A DNA stretch of 64,000 nucleotides from Oceanococcus sp. (GTDB lineage: Bacteria; Pseudomonadota; Gammaproteobacteria; Nevskiales; Oceanococcaceae), in assembly GCA_030147945.1 (NCBI GenBank), contig JASBUL010000035.1:35109-99108 (forward strand). Direction: 5' to 3'. This document shows, piece after piece, positions 28,727 to 37,364 of the stretch. How positions within the stretch are numbered: position 1 is the stretch's first letter; every line of letters begins with the position of its first letter. The notes below the pieces were generated by a model that saw only the letters and a program-made list of their open reading frames with translations, was not told the DNA's origin and searched no databases. Position numbers and translations under genes: made by a program.

Positions 28727-30205
28727 ATGATGCAAACCCTCCGCCAGGACTGGCTTTCCAATATCCGCAACGATGTGCTGGCCGGTCTGGTCGTGGCGCT
28801 GGCCCTGATCCCGGAAGCCATTGCCTTCTCGATCATCGCCGGGGTCGACCCCAAGGTTGGCCTCTACGCTTCGTTCTGCATTGCCGTGGTCATCGCCTTC
28901 ACCGGCGGCCGCCCGGGCATGATCTCAGCCGCCACCGGGGCCATGGCGCTGGTCATGGTCGGCCTGGTCAAGGAACACGGGCTGCAATACCTGCTCGCCG
29001 CCACCCTGCTCACCGGGGTGCTGCAGATCATCGCCGGCTGGGCCAGGCTGGGTGTGCTCATGCGCTTTGTCTCACGCTCGGTGGTGACCGGTTTCGTCAA
29101 CGCCCTAGCCATCCTGATCTTCGCCGCGCAGCTGCCGGAACTGATCAACGTGACCTGGCATGTCTACGCCATGACCGCAGCCGGGCTGGCCATCATCTAC
29201 ACCCTGCCGCGCTTTACCCGGGCAGTACCTTCACCGTTGGTGACCATCATCGTGCTGACGGCGGTGTCGATGGCCGCCGGCCTGGACATCCGCACGGTCG
29301 GCGACATGGGCGAGCTGCCCGACAGCCTGCCGGTGTTCCTGCTGCCCCAGGTGCCGTTCAATTTCGAAACCCTGATGATCATCCTGCCCTACTCCATCAC
29401 CCTGATGGTGGTCGGGCTATTGGAGTCGCTGATGACCGCGACCATCGTCGATGACCTGACCGACACCAAAAGCAACAAGAACCGCGAGTGCGTGGGTCAG
29501 GGCGTGGCCAACATCGCCAGCGGCCTGATCGGCGGCATGGCCGGCTGCGCGATGATCGGCCAGTCCGTGATCAACGTGAAATCAGGTGGCCGCGGCCGCC
29601 TGTCGACCCTGTGCGCCGGGGTATTCCTGCTCATCATGGTGGTGTTCCTGGGCGAATGGGTCAGCCAGATTCCGATGGCCGCGCTGGTTGCGGTGATGAT
29701 CATGGTCTCGATCGGCACCTTCAACTGGCAGTCCATACGCAATCTGCGCGAGCACCCGCCCAGTTCCAGCGTGGTGATGATCGCCACCGTGGTGGTCACC
29801 GTGGCCACCCACGATCTGGCCAAGGGCGTGCTCAGCGGGGTGCTGCTGTCCGGCTTCTTCTTCGCCCATAAGGTCGCCCGTATCCTCAGCGTGCACTCAC
29901 AGATTGCCGACGAAGGGCGCAGCCGTCGCTATCAGGTTTTCGGCCAGGTGTTCTTTGCCAGCGCCGACCGCTTCATCAATGCCTTCGATTACGATGAGGT
30001 GATCGACAAGGTTCACATCGATGTCAGCCGCGCGCACTTCTGGGACATCACCGCGGTCAGCGCGCTCGACAAGGTGGTGATGAAGTTCCGCCGCGAAGGG
30101 ACAGAAGTCGACGTCAGCGGCCTCAACGAGGCCAGCGTGACCCTAGTCGACAAATTTGCCGTCCATGACAAGGACGATGCCGAAGACCTGCTGCTGGGGC
30201 ACTGA
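28727..30205 (+). CDS. SulP-family anion transporter with STAS domain
   Basis: A 492-residue inner-membrane protein: about 11-14 membrane segments in the first 400 residues ([70 protein letters not shown]), followed by a C-terminal STAS domain ([20 protein letters not shown]). SulP proteins move sulfate, bicarbonate or dicarboxylates; BicA-like bicarbonate uptake is possible but not decidable from sequence. The ATG at 28727 is immediately followed by a second ATG; no good ribosome site precedes either, and the frame continues upstream without similarity. It ends three bases before a universal-stress-protein gene, a common pairing. Confidence 0.87.
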   Translation: MMQTLRQDWLSNIRNDVLAGLVVALALIPEAIAFSIIAGVDPKVGLYASFCIAVVIAFTGGRPGMISAATGAMALVMVGLVKEHGLQYLLAATLLTGVLQIIAGWARLGVLMRFVSRSVVTGFVNALAILIFAAQLPELINVTWHVYAMTAAGLAIIYTLPRFTRAVPSPLVTIIVLTAVSMAAGLDIRTVGDMGELPDSLPVFLLPQVPFNFETLMIILPYSITLMVVGLLESLMTATIVDDLTDTKSNKNRECVGQGVANIASGLIGGMAGCAMIGQSVINVKSGGRGRLSTLCAGVFLLIMVVFLGEWVSQIPMAALVAVMIMVSIGTFNWQSIRNLREHPPSSSVVMIATVVVTVATHDLAKGVLSGVLLSGFFFAHKVARILSVHSQIADEGRSRRYQVFGQVFFASADRFINAFDYDEVIDKVHIDVSRAHFWDITAVSALDKVVMKFRREGTEVDVSGLNEASVTLVDKFAVHDKDDAEDLLLGH

Positions 30206-30208
30206 TCG

Positions 30209-31073
30209 ATGATGAAAACGCACGACAAAGTCATGGCCTGCGTTGACCAGTCGCATTTCGCCGACCACGTGGCCGACTACGCCGCATGGGCCGCGCAGCG
30301 CCTGGATGCGGCGCTGGAGTTGCTGCACATCATCGAGCGCCACGCCGAGATCGCCACCCAGGCCGATCACTCCGGCGCCATCGGCATCGACGCCCAGGAA
30401 ATGCTGCTGGACGAGCTGTCGCACCAGGACGAGACACGCAGCAAAGCGGCCCGCGAGCGCGGCCGGGTGTTTCTCAATCGTCTGCGCGAACGCGCTGGCG
30501 GCCGGTGTGGACAATGTCGACATGCGTCAGCGCCAGGGCTCATTGCACGACACCCTGCGCGAACAGCAGGCCGATGTGAGCTTGTTCGTGCTCGGCCGAC
30601 GCGGTGCCTCGGCCGAACACACCCAGCGCGACCTCGGGCGCAACGTGGAAAGCGTGGTGCGCAACCTCAACCAGCCGATCCTCACCGTGACCGAGGATTT
30701 TCGCCCGCCACGCTCGGCCCTGATCGCCTTCGATGGCGGACGCATGAGCCGCCGCGGGGTGCAGCTGGTTGCCCGCAGCACGCTGTTCAAAGGCATGACC
30801 GTGCATCTGCTGATGTCCGGCAAACCCCGCAACGAGGGGCAGAAGCTGCTCGATGCCGCCCACGCCACGCTGCGTGAGGCCGGCTTTGACGGCAGCGCCG
30901 AGATGATTGCCGGCGACCCCGAAACCGTGATCGCCCGCCAGGTTCAGCATCACGCCATCGATATGCTGGTGATGGGCGCCTACAGCCACTCGCCCATTCG
31001 CAGTCTGCTGGTCGGCAGCCGCACCACCGACCTGCTGCGTGCGGCCAAGATTCCCGCGCTGCTGTTGCGCTGA
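30209..31073 (+). pseudogene. Tandem universal stress protein (UspA), frameshifted
   Basis: Two USP domains in one gene of about 288 codons. The first part ([20 protein letters not shown]...) is read in the frame starting at 30209; after RLRER near base 30493 the similarity continues in the next frame as LAAGVDNVDMRQ and goes on to 31073 with a second USP domain (GRRGASAEHTQRDLG, PRSALIAFDGGRMSRRG, VGSRTTDLLRAAKIPALLLR). One extra base, or two missing, between about 30485 and 30500 explains this. As written the product would lose the second domain, so it is either a recent mutation or a sequencing error. It would be co-transcribed with the SulP gene. Confidence 0.85.
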
Positions 31074-31075
31074 GC

Positions 31076-33718
31076 TCAGTCCTCCGGGTCGTAACCCAGA
31101 TACGGCGCCAGCCACTTCTCAGCGGTCTCCAGCGTCATGCCGGTGCGCTCGGCGTAGTCAGCCACCTGGTCCTTGCCCAGTCGCCCGGTCACGAAATACT
31201 GTGATTCCGGGTGCGAGAAGTACCAGCCGGACACGGCCGCAGCAGGCCACATGGCGTAGCTTTCGGTGAGTTTGATCGCCGCGTTGGCCTCAACCTCCAG
31301 CATGCTCCAGAGCTTGCCCTTCTCGGTATGTTCCGGGCACGCCGGATAGCCGGGCGCAGGACGAATACCGCGGTATTTTTCCGCAATCAGGGCGTCGTTC
31401 TCGAGCGCTTCATCGGCCGCATAACCCCAGTATTCGCGACGCACTTTCTGGTGCATCAACTCGGCAAAGGCTTCGGCCAGTCGATCGGCCAGCGCTTCCA
31501 GCAGAATCGCGCGGTAGTCGTCGTGATCGTCCTTGAAGGCCTGCACCTTTTCGGCCACGCCAATGCCCGCGGTCACGGCAAAGGCGCCGATATAGTCGGG
31601 GTGGGCATGCCCGGCCGGCGCGATGTAGTCGGCCAGACTGCGATTGGGCACGCCGGCACGGTGCACCGACTGCTGACGCAGCATGCTCAGCACGGTGCTG
31701 CGCCCATCACCCAGGTCGACTTCGATGTCGTCACTGCCAACACGCTGGGCCGGGAACAGGCCGATCACCGCATTGGCCTGAATCCACTTTTCGGCGATCA
31801 GGGTGTCCAGCATCGCATTGGCTTCGTCATAGAGCTTGCGCGCTTCGGGACCGGTCGTGGGGTTGTTGAGTATGTCCGGATATTTGCCCTTCATCTCCCA
31901 GGAAATAAAGAACGGGGTCCAGTCGATGTAGGCGCGAATTTCGCTGAGGTCGAAATCCTCGAACACGCTCAGGCCAAGCTTCTTCGGCACCGGCGGGACA
32001 TAGTCCTGCCACTCGATCGGCGAGGCATTGGCCCGCGCCTCACTCAGCGCCAGCAACTTTTCCCGCCCGCGCTTGTTGGCATGACGCTCACGGATGCCGT
32101 CGTACTCGGTCTTGACCCCGGCCATGAACTCGGCCTTGCCACCGGACAGCAGTTTTGAGGCCACCGTCACCGAGCGCGAGGCGTCTTTCACCCACACCAC
32201 TTCGTTGTCGTAGGCGCCGTCGATCTTGACCGCCGTGTGCGCGCGCGAGGTAGTGGCGCCACCAATCATCAGCGGGATCTCAAAACCTTCGCGCTGCATT
32301 TCACTGGCGACGAACACCATCTCGTCCAGCGAGGGTGTAATCAGGCCGGACAAGCCGATGATGTCGACCTTTTCCTTGCGCGCGGTTTCCAGAATTTTGG
32401 CCGCGGGCACCATCACACCCATGTCGATGACATCGTAGTTGTTGCACTGAAGCACCACGCCAACGATGTTCTTGCCGATGTCATGGACGTCGCCCTTGAC
32501 CGTGGCCATCAGGATCTTGCCCTTGGCCTCGGCATCGTCGCTTTTCTCGGCCTCGATGAACGGGATCAGATGAGCCACCGCCTTTTTCATCACCCGCGCT
32601 GATTTCACCACCTGAGGCAGGAACATCTTGCCGGCGCCGAACAGATCACCAACCACGTTCATGCCGTCCATCAACGGCCCTTCGATCACTTCAATCGGAC
32701 GCCCGCCGGCTGCGGCAATCTCCAGGCGCAGCTCTTCGGCATCGTCTTCGGCGTAATCTGCGATCCCCTTGACCAGAGCGTAGGTGATGCGCTCACGCAC
32801 CGGCTTTTCACGCCATTCCAGGGTCACCGCTTCGGTTTTGTCACCCGAGCCGCGGTATTTCTCCGCCACCTCAAGCAAGCGCTCGGTGGCGTCTTCGCGA
32901 CGATTCAGTACCACGTCCTCAACCCGCTCGCGCAGATCCGGGTCGAGATCGTCGTAAACAGCCAGCTGGCCCGCATTGACAATCCCCATGTCCATGCCCG
33001 CCGCAATGGCGTGGTACAGGAACACCGAATGAATGGCTTCGCGCACCGGCTCGTTGCCGCGGAAGCTGAAAGACACATTGGAAACCCCACCGGAGATGTG
33101 CACACCGGGACAGGTTTCACGGATGCGCCGCGCCGCGTTGATGAAATCCACCGCGTAGTTGTTGTGCTCTTCGATCCCGGTGGCGATGGCAAAAATATTG
33201 GGGTCGAAGATGATGTCCTCGGCCGCCATGCCCACCACCTCGGTGAGCAGCTTGAAGCTGCGCTGGCAGATTTCGACCTTGCGCGCCTCGGTGTCGGCCT
33301 GGCCGGTCTCGTCAAAGGCCATGACCACCACCGCCGCGCCGTAACGACGAATCTTGCGTGCCTGCTCCAGAAACGGGGCTTCGCCTTCCTTGAGCGAGAT
33401 CGAATTGACCACGCCCTTGCCCTGGATGCATTGCAAGCCGGCTTCGATCACCTCCCACTTGGAGGAGTCGATCATGATCGGAACCCGGGCAATATCGGGC
33501 TCGGCTGCGATCAGATTGAGAAAACGCACCATCGCCGCCTTGGAGTCGAGCATGCCCTCGTCCATGTTGACGTCGATGATCTGAGCGCCGTTCTCGACCT
33601 GCTGGCGCGCCACTTCCAGTGCGGTGTCGTAGTCACCGTCCTTGATCAGGTTGCGAAAGCGGGCGGAGCCGGTGACGTTGGTACGCTCACCAATATTGAC
33701 GAATTGCGCTGTGCTCAT
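31076..33718 (-). CDS. metH: Methionine synthase MetH, folate/cobalamin/activation module
   Basis: An 880-residue protein carrying the last three of the four MetH modules. Residues 1-290 are the pterin-binding barrel ([31 protein letters not shown]), 300-400 the helical cap, 400-540 the cobalamin domain with [10 protein letters not shown], which contains the histidine ligand of cobalt, and 570-880 the SAM-dependent reactivation domain ([15 protein letters not shown]). Homocysteine-binding domain is absent: it is encoded as a separate gene just upstream, three bases before the start. The two polypeptides should act as a split methionine synthase. The 3' end stops two bases from the convergent USP gene. 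Confidence 0.96.
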   Translation of the reverse strand: MSTAQFVNIGERTNVTGSARFRNLIKDGDYDTALEVARQQVENGAQIIDVNMDEGMLDSKAAMVRFLNLIAAEPDIARVPIMIDSSKWEVIEAGLQCIQGKGVVNSISLKEGEAPFLEQARKIRRYGAAVVVMAFDETGQADTEARKVEICQRSFKLLTEVVGMAAEDIIFDPNIFAIATGIEEHNNYAVDFINAARRIRETCPGVHISGGVSNVSFSFRGNEPVREAIHSVFLYHAIAAGMDMGIVNAGQLAVYDDLDPDLRERVEDVVLNRREDATERLLEVAEKYRGSGDKTEAVTLEWREKPVRERITYALVKGIADYAEDDAEELRLEIAAAGGRPIEVIEGPLMDGMNVVGDLFGAGKMFLPQVVKSARVMKKAVAHLIPFIEAEKSDDAEAKGKILMATVKGDVHDIGKNIVGVVLQCNNYDVIDMGVMVPAAKILETARKEKVDIIGLSGLITPSLDEMVFVASEMQREGFEIPLMIGGATTSRAHTAVKIDGAYDNEVVWVKDASRSVTVASKLLSGGKAEFMAGVKTEYDGIRERHANKRGREKLLALSEARANASPIEWQDYVPPVPKKLGLSVFEDFDLSEIRAYIDWTPFFISWEMKGKYPDILNNPTTGPEARKLYDEANAMLDTLIAEKWIQANAVIGLFPAQRVGSDDIEVDLGDGRSTVLSMLRQQSVHRAGVPNRSLADYIAPAGHAHPDYIGAFAVTAGIGVAEKVQAFKDDHDDYRAILLEALADRLAEAFAELMHQKVRREYWGYAADEALENDALIAEKYRGIRPAPGYPACPEHTEKGKLWSMLEVEANAAIKLTESYAMWPAAAVSGWYFSHPESQYFVTGRLGKDQVADYAERTGMTLETAEKWLAPYLGYDPED

Positions 33719-33721
33719 GAC

Positions 33722-34774
33722 TTATGCCGAGGCCAGATTGAAGGGTTCCAGACCGGACAGGCGCATCTGGCCATCGGCCTGACGCGGGATCCGGGGCGAC
33801 AGCCCATCAACCGCCTGGGCAATCGCCGCGATGTGCTCAGGCGTAGTGCCACAGCAGCCACCCACCACGTTGAGCAACCCGGACTCCGCCCACTCACGGA
33901 TATGCACCGCCATGTCCTGCGGGCCCAGGTCATATTCGCCGAATTCGTTGGGCAAGCCGGCATTGGGGTGAGCGCTGACGGCACACTCGGCAATGCGCGA
34001 CAACTCGGCCACATACTGACGCAGCAGATCAGGCCCCAGCGCGCAGTTCAGACCAAAGCTCAGCGGCCGACTGTGGCGCAAGGAGTTGTAGAAGGCTTCG
34101 GTGGTCTGACCGGACAAGGTGCGCCCCGAGGCGTCGGTGATGGTGCCGGAAATCATGACCGGCAGCGACTCACGCCCTTCGAAGAACTGGTCGATGGCGA
34201 AAACCGCCGCCTTGGCATTGAGGGTGTCGAAAATGGTTTCCACCAGAATCAGATCGGCGCCGCCATCTTCCAGACCGCGCAAGGCCTCCAGATAGGACTC
34301 GACCAACTCGTCAAAGCTGACATTGCGGAAACCCGGATCGTTCACATCGGGCGATATCGATGCCGTGCGATTGGTTGGCCCGAGTACGCCTGCAACCCAG
34401 CGCGGCTTGTCCGGGGTGGCCACCTCATCGCAGGCCGCCCGCGCCAGTTCGGCCGAAACCTTGTTGAGTTCGTACACCAGCGACTCCATGCCGTAATCCG
34501 CCTGAGCGATGGCGGTGGAGTTGAAGGTGTTGGTCTCCACGATATCCGCGCCGGCTTGCAGGTAGCGCACATGGATGTCGCGGATGATGTCGGGCTGGGA
34601 CAAGGACAACAGGTCGTTGTTGCCTTTGACATCCTGCCCCCAGTCCGCGAACCGCTCACCGCGGTATGCCGCTTCATCGAGCTTGTGCTGCTGGATCTGG
34701 GTGCCCATGCCACCGTCGAGCACAAGAATGCGTTGGCTCAGTGCATGCGTGATGTCGACCGTCGAACTCATCAT
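33722..34774 (-). CDS. metH: Methionine synthase MetH, homocysteine methyltransferase module
   Basis: A 350-residue zinc enzyme matching the N-terminal module of MetH. It shows [45 protein letters not shown] and the C-terminal zinc site [14 protein letters not shown]. It transfers the methyl group of methylcobalamin to homocysteine. The gene ends three bases before the start of the companion gene holding the folate, cobalamin and activation modules. Start is ATG at 34774 or the next codon at 34771; both lie within or beside a large dyad (34773-34804), so the operator may also affect translation. Confidence 0.95.
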   Translation of the reverse strand: MMSSTVDITHALSQRILVLDGGMGTQIQQHKLDEAAYRGERFADWGQDVKGNNDLLSLSQPDIIRDIHVRYLQAGADIVETNTFNSTAIAQADYGMESLVYELNKVSAELARAACDEVATPDKPRWVAGVLGPTNRTASISPDVNDPGFRNVSFDELVESYLEALRGLEDGGADLILVETIFDTLNAKAAVFAIDQFFEGRESLPVMISGTITDASGRTLSGQTTEAFYNSLRHSRPLSFGLNCALGPDLLRQYVAELSRIAECAVSAHPNAGLPNEFGEYDLGPQDMAVHIREWAESGLLNVVGGCCGTTPEHIAAIAQAVDGLSPRIPRQADGQMRLSGLEPFNLASA

Positions 34775-34804
34775 ATATCTTTGTATCCGGATAGAGGGAT
34801 ATAT
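34773..34804. promoter_or_regulatory. 32-base dyad over the metH start, probable operator
   Basis: ATATATC (34773-34779) and GATATAT (34798-34804) are exact inverted repeats, and between them TATCCGGATA (34784-34793) is a perfect palindrome with the same centre. The two spacers of four bases are not complementary. The element overlaps the metH start and sits in the 95-base gap facing rubredoxin. It fits neither the MetJ box (AGACGTCT) nor the MetR site (TGAA-N5-TTCA). Confidence 0.6.
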
Positions 34805-34869
34805 TAGTACACCCCGGCGCCAGACGCTATCATCCTGCGGCTCTCCCTACCTACACACGATGAGATTTC

Positions 34870-35043
34870 ATGGCTAACAAGATTTGGCGCTGCCTGGTTT
34901 GCGACTTTGAATACAACGAAGCCGAAGGCATGCCCGACGAAGGCATTGAACCCGGCACCGCATGGGAAGACGTACCCGACGACTGGACCTGCCCCGATTG
35001 CGGCGCACCCAAATCCGATTTTGAAATGGTTGAGGTCGGCTGA
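34870..35043 (+). CDS. Rubredoxin
   Basis: A 57-residue iron protein: four cysteines at 8, 11, 41 and 44 in two CxxC motifs ([10 protein letters not shown] and [16 protein letters not shown]) bind one iron. Conserved rubredoxin elements [16 protein letters not shown] lie between. It would be a one-electron carrier; partners such as alkane hydroxylase are not in the window. It is too short for usual ORF cutoffs. It is divergent from metH and followed 74 bases later by a TetR regulator gene. Confidence 0.96.
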   Translation: MANKIWRCLVCDFEYNEAEGMPDEGIEPGTAWEDVPDDWTCPDCGAPKSDFEMVEVG

Positions 35044-35064
35044 GGCGGACTTCACTTGTCGGGC

Positions 35065-35101
35065 CGGTCAGTGCCGTGGTTATACTCGCAGGCACTGACC
35101 G
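35065..35101. promoter_or_regulatory. 11-bp inverted repeat flanking a -10-like element, possible TetR operator
   Basis: CGGTCAGTGCC (35065-35075) and GGCACTGACCG (35091-35101) are exact inverted repeats separated by 15 bases that include TTATACT (35080-35086), a good -10. It lies 17 bases before the tetR start and just after rubredoxin. It may be the autoregulatory operator of the TetR gene; as RNA it could also form a hairpin ending rubredoxin transcription, but no T run follows. Confidence 0.55.
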
Positions 35102-35117
35102 ATCGGACAATTCATTG

Positions 35118-35756
35118 ATGGCGCGCAAGCCGGCCAACGAACAGGGCGACACACTCGAACGCATCCGCGAACATGCCTTTCTGATGTTTGGACGCTATGG
35201 CTTTGATGGCGTATCCATGCTCAAGGTGGCGGAGGCGGCAGGCATCACCAAGGCCGCCCTGTACTGGCATTTCGACAGCAAGGAAGCCCTCTATCTGGAC
35301 TGCCAGCGCATGCTGCACCAGATTTTCAACCAGCATGTGATCGGTCGCATGCAGCGCGCCAGCGAGACCGGCGACCAGCTCTGCCAGATGTTCTACGGCG
35401 TTGTCGATCTGCTGCGCGACAGCCGTATTCGCAATGGCGTCGCCGGCTACTGGCTGGGCTCCGGCAGCCTCAACACCAATGCGGCCATTCAGGCGCACCG
35501 GCGTTTCGACCAGGCCTCGATCCAGACCATCGAACACATCATGCAGCGCGCCCTGGACGAGGGTGTGATGCGCACGGATATTCCCGCCCACGACATGGCC
35601 CGCACCGCAGTGGCCGTGTGGGAAGGCATTGTCCTGCCCCTGCGGGTCGAACCGTTCGAGGTCGTGGAACGCCTGATGCTGACCCTGGGCAAGACCTATT
35701 TCCGCGCGCACGGCGCGCATGAGCTGGCGGATCAGCTGGTGCCACAGGGCACCTGA
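35118..35756 (+). CDS. TetR/AcrR-family transcriptional regulator
   Basis: A 212-residue regulator with an N-terminal helix-turn-helix (about 15-60; GFDGVSMLKVAEAAGITKAA, LYWHFDSKEALYLDC) and a variable ligand domain (about 80-205). Target genes are not evident. The inverted repeat immediately upstream is a candidate self-operator. The ATG at 35118 opens with a typical N-terminus; the open frame reaches 35076 but runs through the operator. Confidence 0.9.
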   Translation: MARKPANEQGDTLERIREHAFLMFGRYGFDGVSMLKVAEAAGITKAALYWHFDSKEALYLDCQRMLHQIFNQHVIGRMQRASETGDQLCQMFYGVVDLLRDSRIRNGVAGYWLGSGSLNTNAAIQAHRRFDQASIQTIEHIMQRALDEGVMRTDIPAHDMARTAVAVWEGIVLPLRVEPFEVVERLMLTLGKTYFRAHGAHELADQLVPQGT

Positions 35757-35773
35757 CAAAATGCGTCAGGTGC
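35749..35773 (+). terminator. Hairpin at the end of the TetR gene
   Basis: GCACCTGAC (35749-35757) pairs with GTCAGGTGC (35765-35773), nine bp with a seven-base loop. It includes the stop codon and is followed by ATTGACGTTTTG, a short T-rich tract a few bases away. A weak terminator is likely. Confidence 0.5.
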
Positions 35774-35836
35774 ATTGACGTTTTGTTGACGCCCTGAGCG
35801 GTGTAATGGCGGCTCAACTGGCCTGAGAGCCCCGCC

Positions 35837-36136
35837 ATGTCACGCTTTGTCTTCATTTTCCTGGCAGCATCCCTGAGCATGAGTGCTCACGCTCGATCGA
35901 CAGCCGCTGCGGCGGACATCGCCGATTATGAAGTCCTGATTCGCGCCGCCTGGCCGCATGTGAGCCTGCGCGCGGAACAACGCCAGTGGCTGGCCACACG
36001 CTCTGCCGTTGCCTTGCAGCAATGCCAGAGCGCTGGCCGCTCCGAGATCCATTGCCGTATGGTGGTCCGCGAAGGCTTGCGTGAGACTCTGGGCTCGGAA
36101 CCGATTGCCGCGGGCCTTGCCTCGCGCAGCTGGTAA
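35837..36136 (+). CDS. Small exported protein of unknown function
   Basis: A 99-residue protein with a signal peptide (MSRFVFIFLAASLSMSAHA, cleavage likely after residue 19 or 20). The mature 80 residues are helical and contain two cysteines (LQQCQSAGRSEIHCRMVV) that could form a disulphide. No family recognised. It lies 19 bases before the REC-EAL gene in the same direction, so the two are probably co-transcribed, hinting at a role in the sensor pathway. Confidence 0.7.
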   Translation: MSRFVFIFLAASLSMSAHARSTAAAADIADYEVLIRAAWPHVSLRAEQRQWLATRSAVALQQCQSAGRSEIHCRMVVREGLRETLGSEPIAAGLASRSW

Positions 36137-36155
36137 GCCCCGGCGAACTGCTTTC

Positions 36156-37361
36156 ATGGCCATTCACGCACTTGTCGTCGATGACGACCCGGTCACCCGC
36201 GGACTTGTTGCCGAACAGCTGATGTCGCTGCAGGCCACGTCGGTCCGCACGGTCGAATCCGGACGCGCAGCGCTCAACATGGTGCGTGAACATCCGCAGA
36301 TCAATCTGATGGTCACCGATCTGCGCATGCCCGATCTGGACGGCATTGCCCTGATCGCAGCGCTGGACAAATTTCGCCATCGTTTGCGCGTCATCATCAT
36401 GAGCGCGCTGGGCGACAAGATCATGCAGGCGGCCTCACGCATTGGCGTGGGCCACGACCTGTCGGTGCTTGGCGTGCTCAAGAAACCGGTCAGCCGGCGC
36501 ATGCTCAGCGACATGCTGGCCGAGTTCCGCCACCTTCCCCCCATCGACAGCAGCCTGACCCGCCAGGAATCACCCGCGGTCAATGTCGATGACATCCGCG
36601 AAGCACTGCGCCAGGGCGGCCATCACATCGTGGTTCAACCCGAGGTTCGCGCCAGCGACATGACCCTGGAGGCCGTCGAGGTGCTGAGTCGCTGGACTCA
36701 CCCCAATCTTGAGGGCCGCTCCCCGGCCGATGTCATCGTTGCTGCCGAACAAGCCGGCATCATCGGCGAGCTCAATCAGAACCTGGTCGATGCGGTCGGC
36801 AAAGCTTGGAAAAACTGGGCGCCGCACCGACTTTCACCGCGACTGAGCCTGAACATTTCGGCCGTCACCATGGCCGATACCGCATTCCCAGAATGGCTGG
36901 CCGCGCGCACCGCGGCGCACGGGATCAGCCCGCAAGACGTGATCCTGGAACTGACGGAAACGGCGGTTCCGGCCACCGGCACCGGCAATCTGGAAGTCGC
37001 CTGCCGGCTCGGGCTGCTGGGTTACGAGCTGTCCGTGGATGACTTCGGCACCGGCTTCGCCAACCTCAAGCAACTCCAGGACATGCCGTTTCGCTGGCTC
37101 AAGATTGATCAGACCTTCGTGCGCCAGATCGAGCGCTCCGAAGATGCCCGCTCCATCGTCAAATCGAGCATTCGCATGGCCCATGATCTGGGTCTGGAAA
37201 CGGTTGGTGAGGGTGTGGAAACGGCCTCTCAGTTCCGCACGCTGCGCGAGCTCGGCTGTGATCTGCTGCAGGGCTACTTGATCGCCAAGCCGATGCGCCC
37301 GGAGATGCTGCCCAGCTGGTATCAGAACTTCCGCAAACAGCGCAGCACCATCGCCGCCTGA
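36156..37361 (+). CDS. Response regulator with EAL phosphodiesterase domain
   Basis: A 401-residue protein: REC domain (about 1-125, acidic pocket Asp10/Asp11, phospho-acceptor Asp55 in VTDLRMPD) and EAL domain (about 145-390). The signature is EVL (VEVLSRW) rather than EAL, but the glutamate is kept, as are LNIS, LELTET, VDDFGTGF, LKID, EGVE and QGYLIAKPM, so hydrolysis of c-di-GMP is likely. The architecture matches RocR of Pseudomonas. It is convergent, three bases apart at the stops, with the hybrid kinase, its probable phospho-donor. The ATG at 36156 is chosen because REC begins there; the frame upstream overlaps the small exported gene. Confidence 0.9.
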   Translation: MAIHALVVDDDPVTRGLVAEQLMSLQATSVRTVESGRAALNMVREHPQINLMVTDLRMPDLDGIALIAALDKFRHRLRVIIMSALGDKIMQAASRIGVGHDLSVLGVLKKPVSRRMLSDMLAEFRHLPPIDSSLTRQESPAVNVDDIREALRQGGHHIVVQPEVRASDMTLEAVEVLSRWTHPNLEGRSPADVIVAAEQAGIIGELNQNLVDAVGKAWKNWAPHRLSPRLSLNISAVTMADTAFPEWLAARTAAHGISPQDVILELTETAVPATGTGNLEVACRLGLLGYELSVDDFGTGFANLKQLQDMPFRWLKIDQTFVRQIERSEDARSIVKSSIRMAHDLGLETVGEGVETASQFRTLRELGCDLLQGYLIAKPMRPEMLPSWYQNFRKQRSTIAA

Positions 37362-37364
37362 AGC

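Noticed and set aside
30485..30500. Programmed frameshift in the USP gene
   Set aside because: No slippery heptamer or downstream structure is visible; mutation or sequencing error is simpler.
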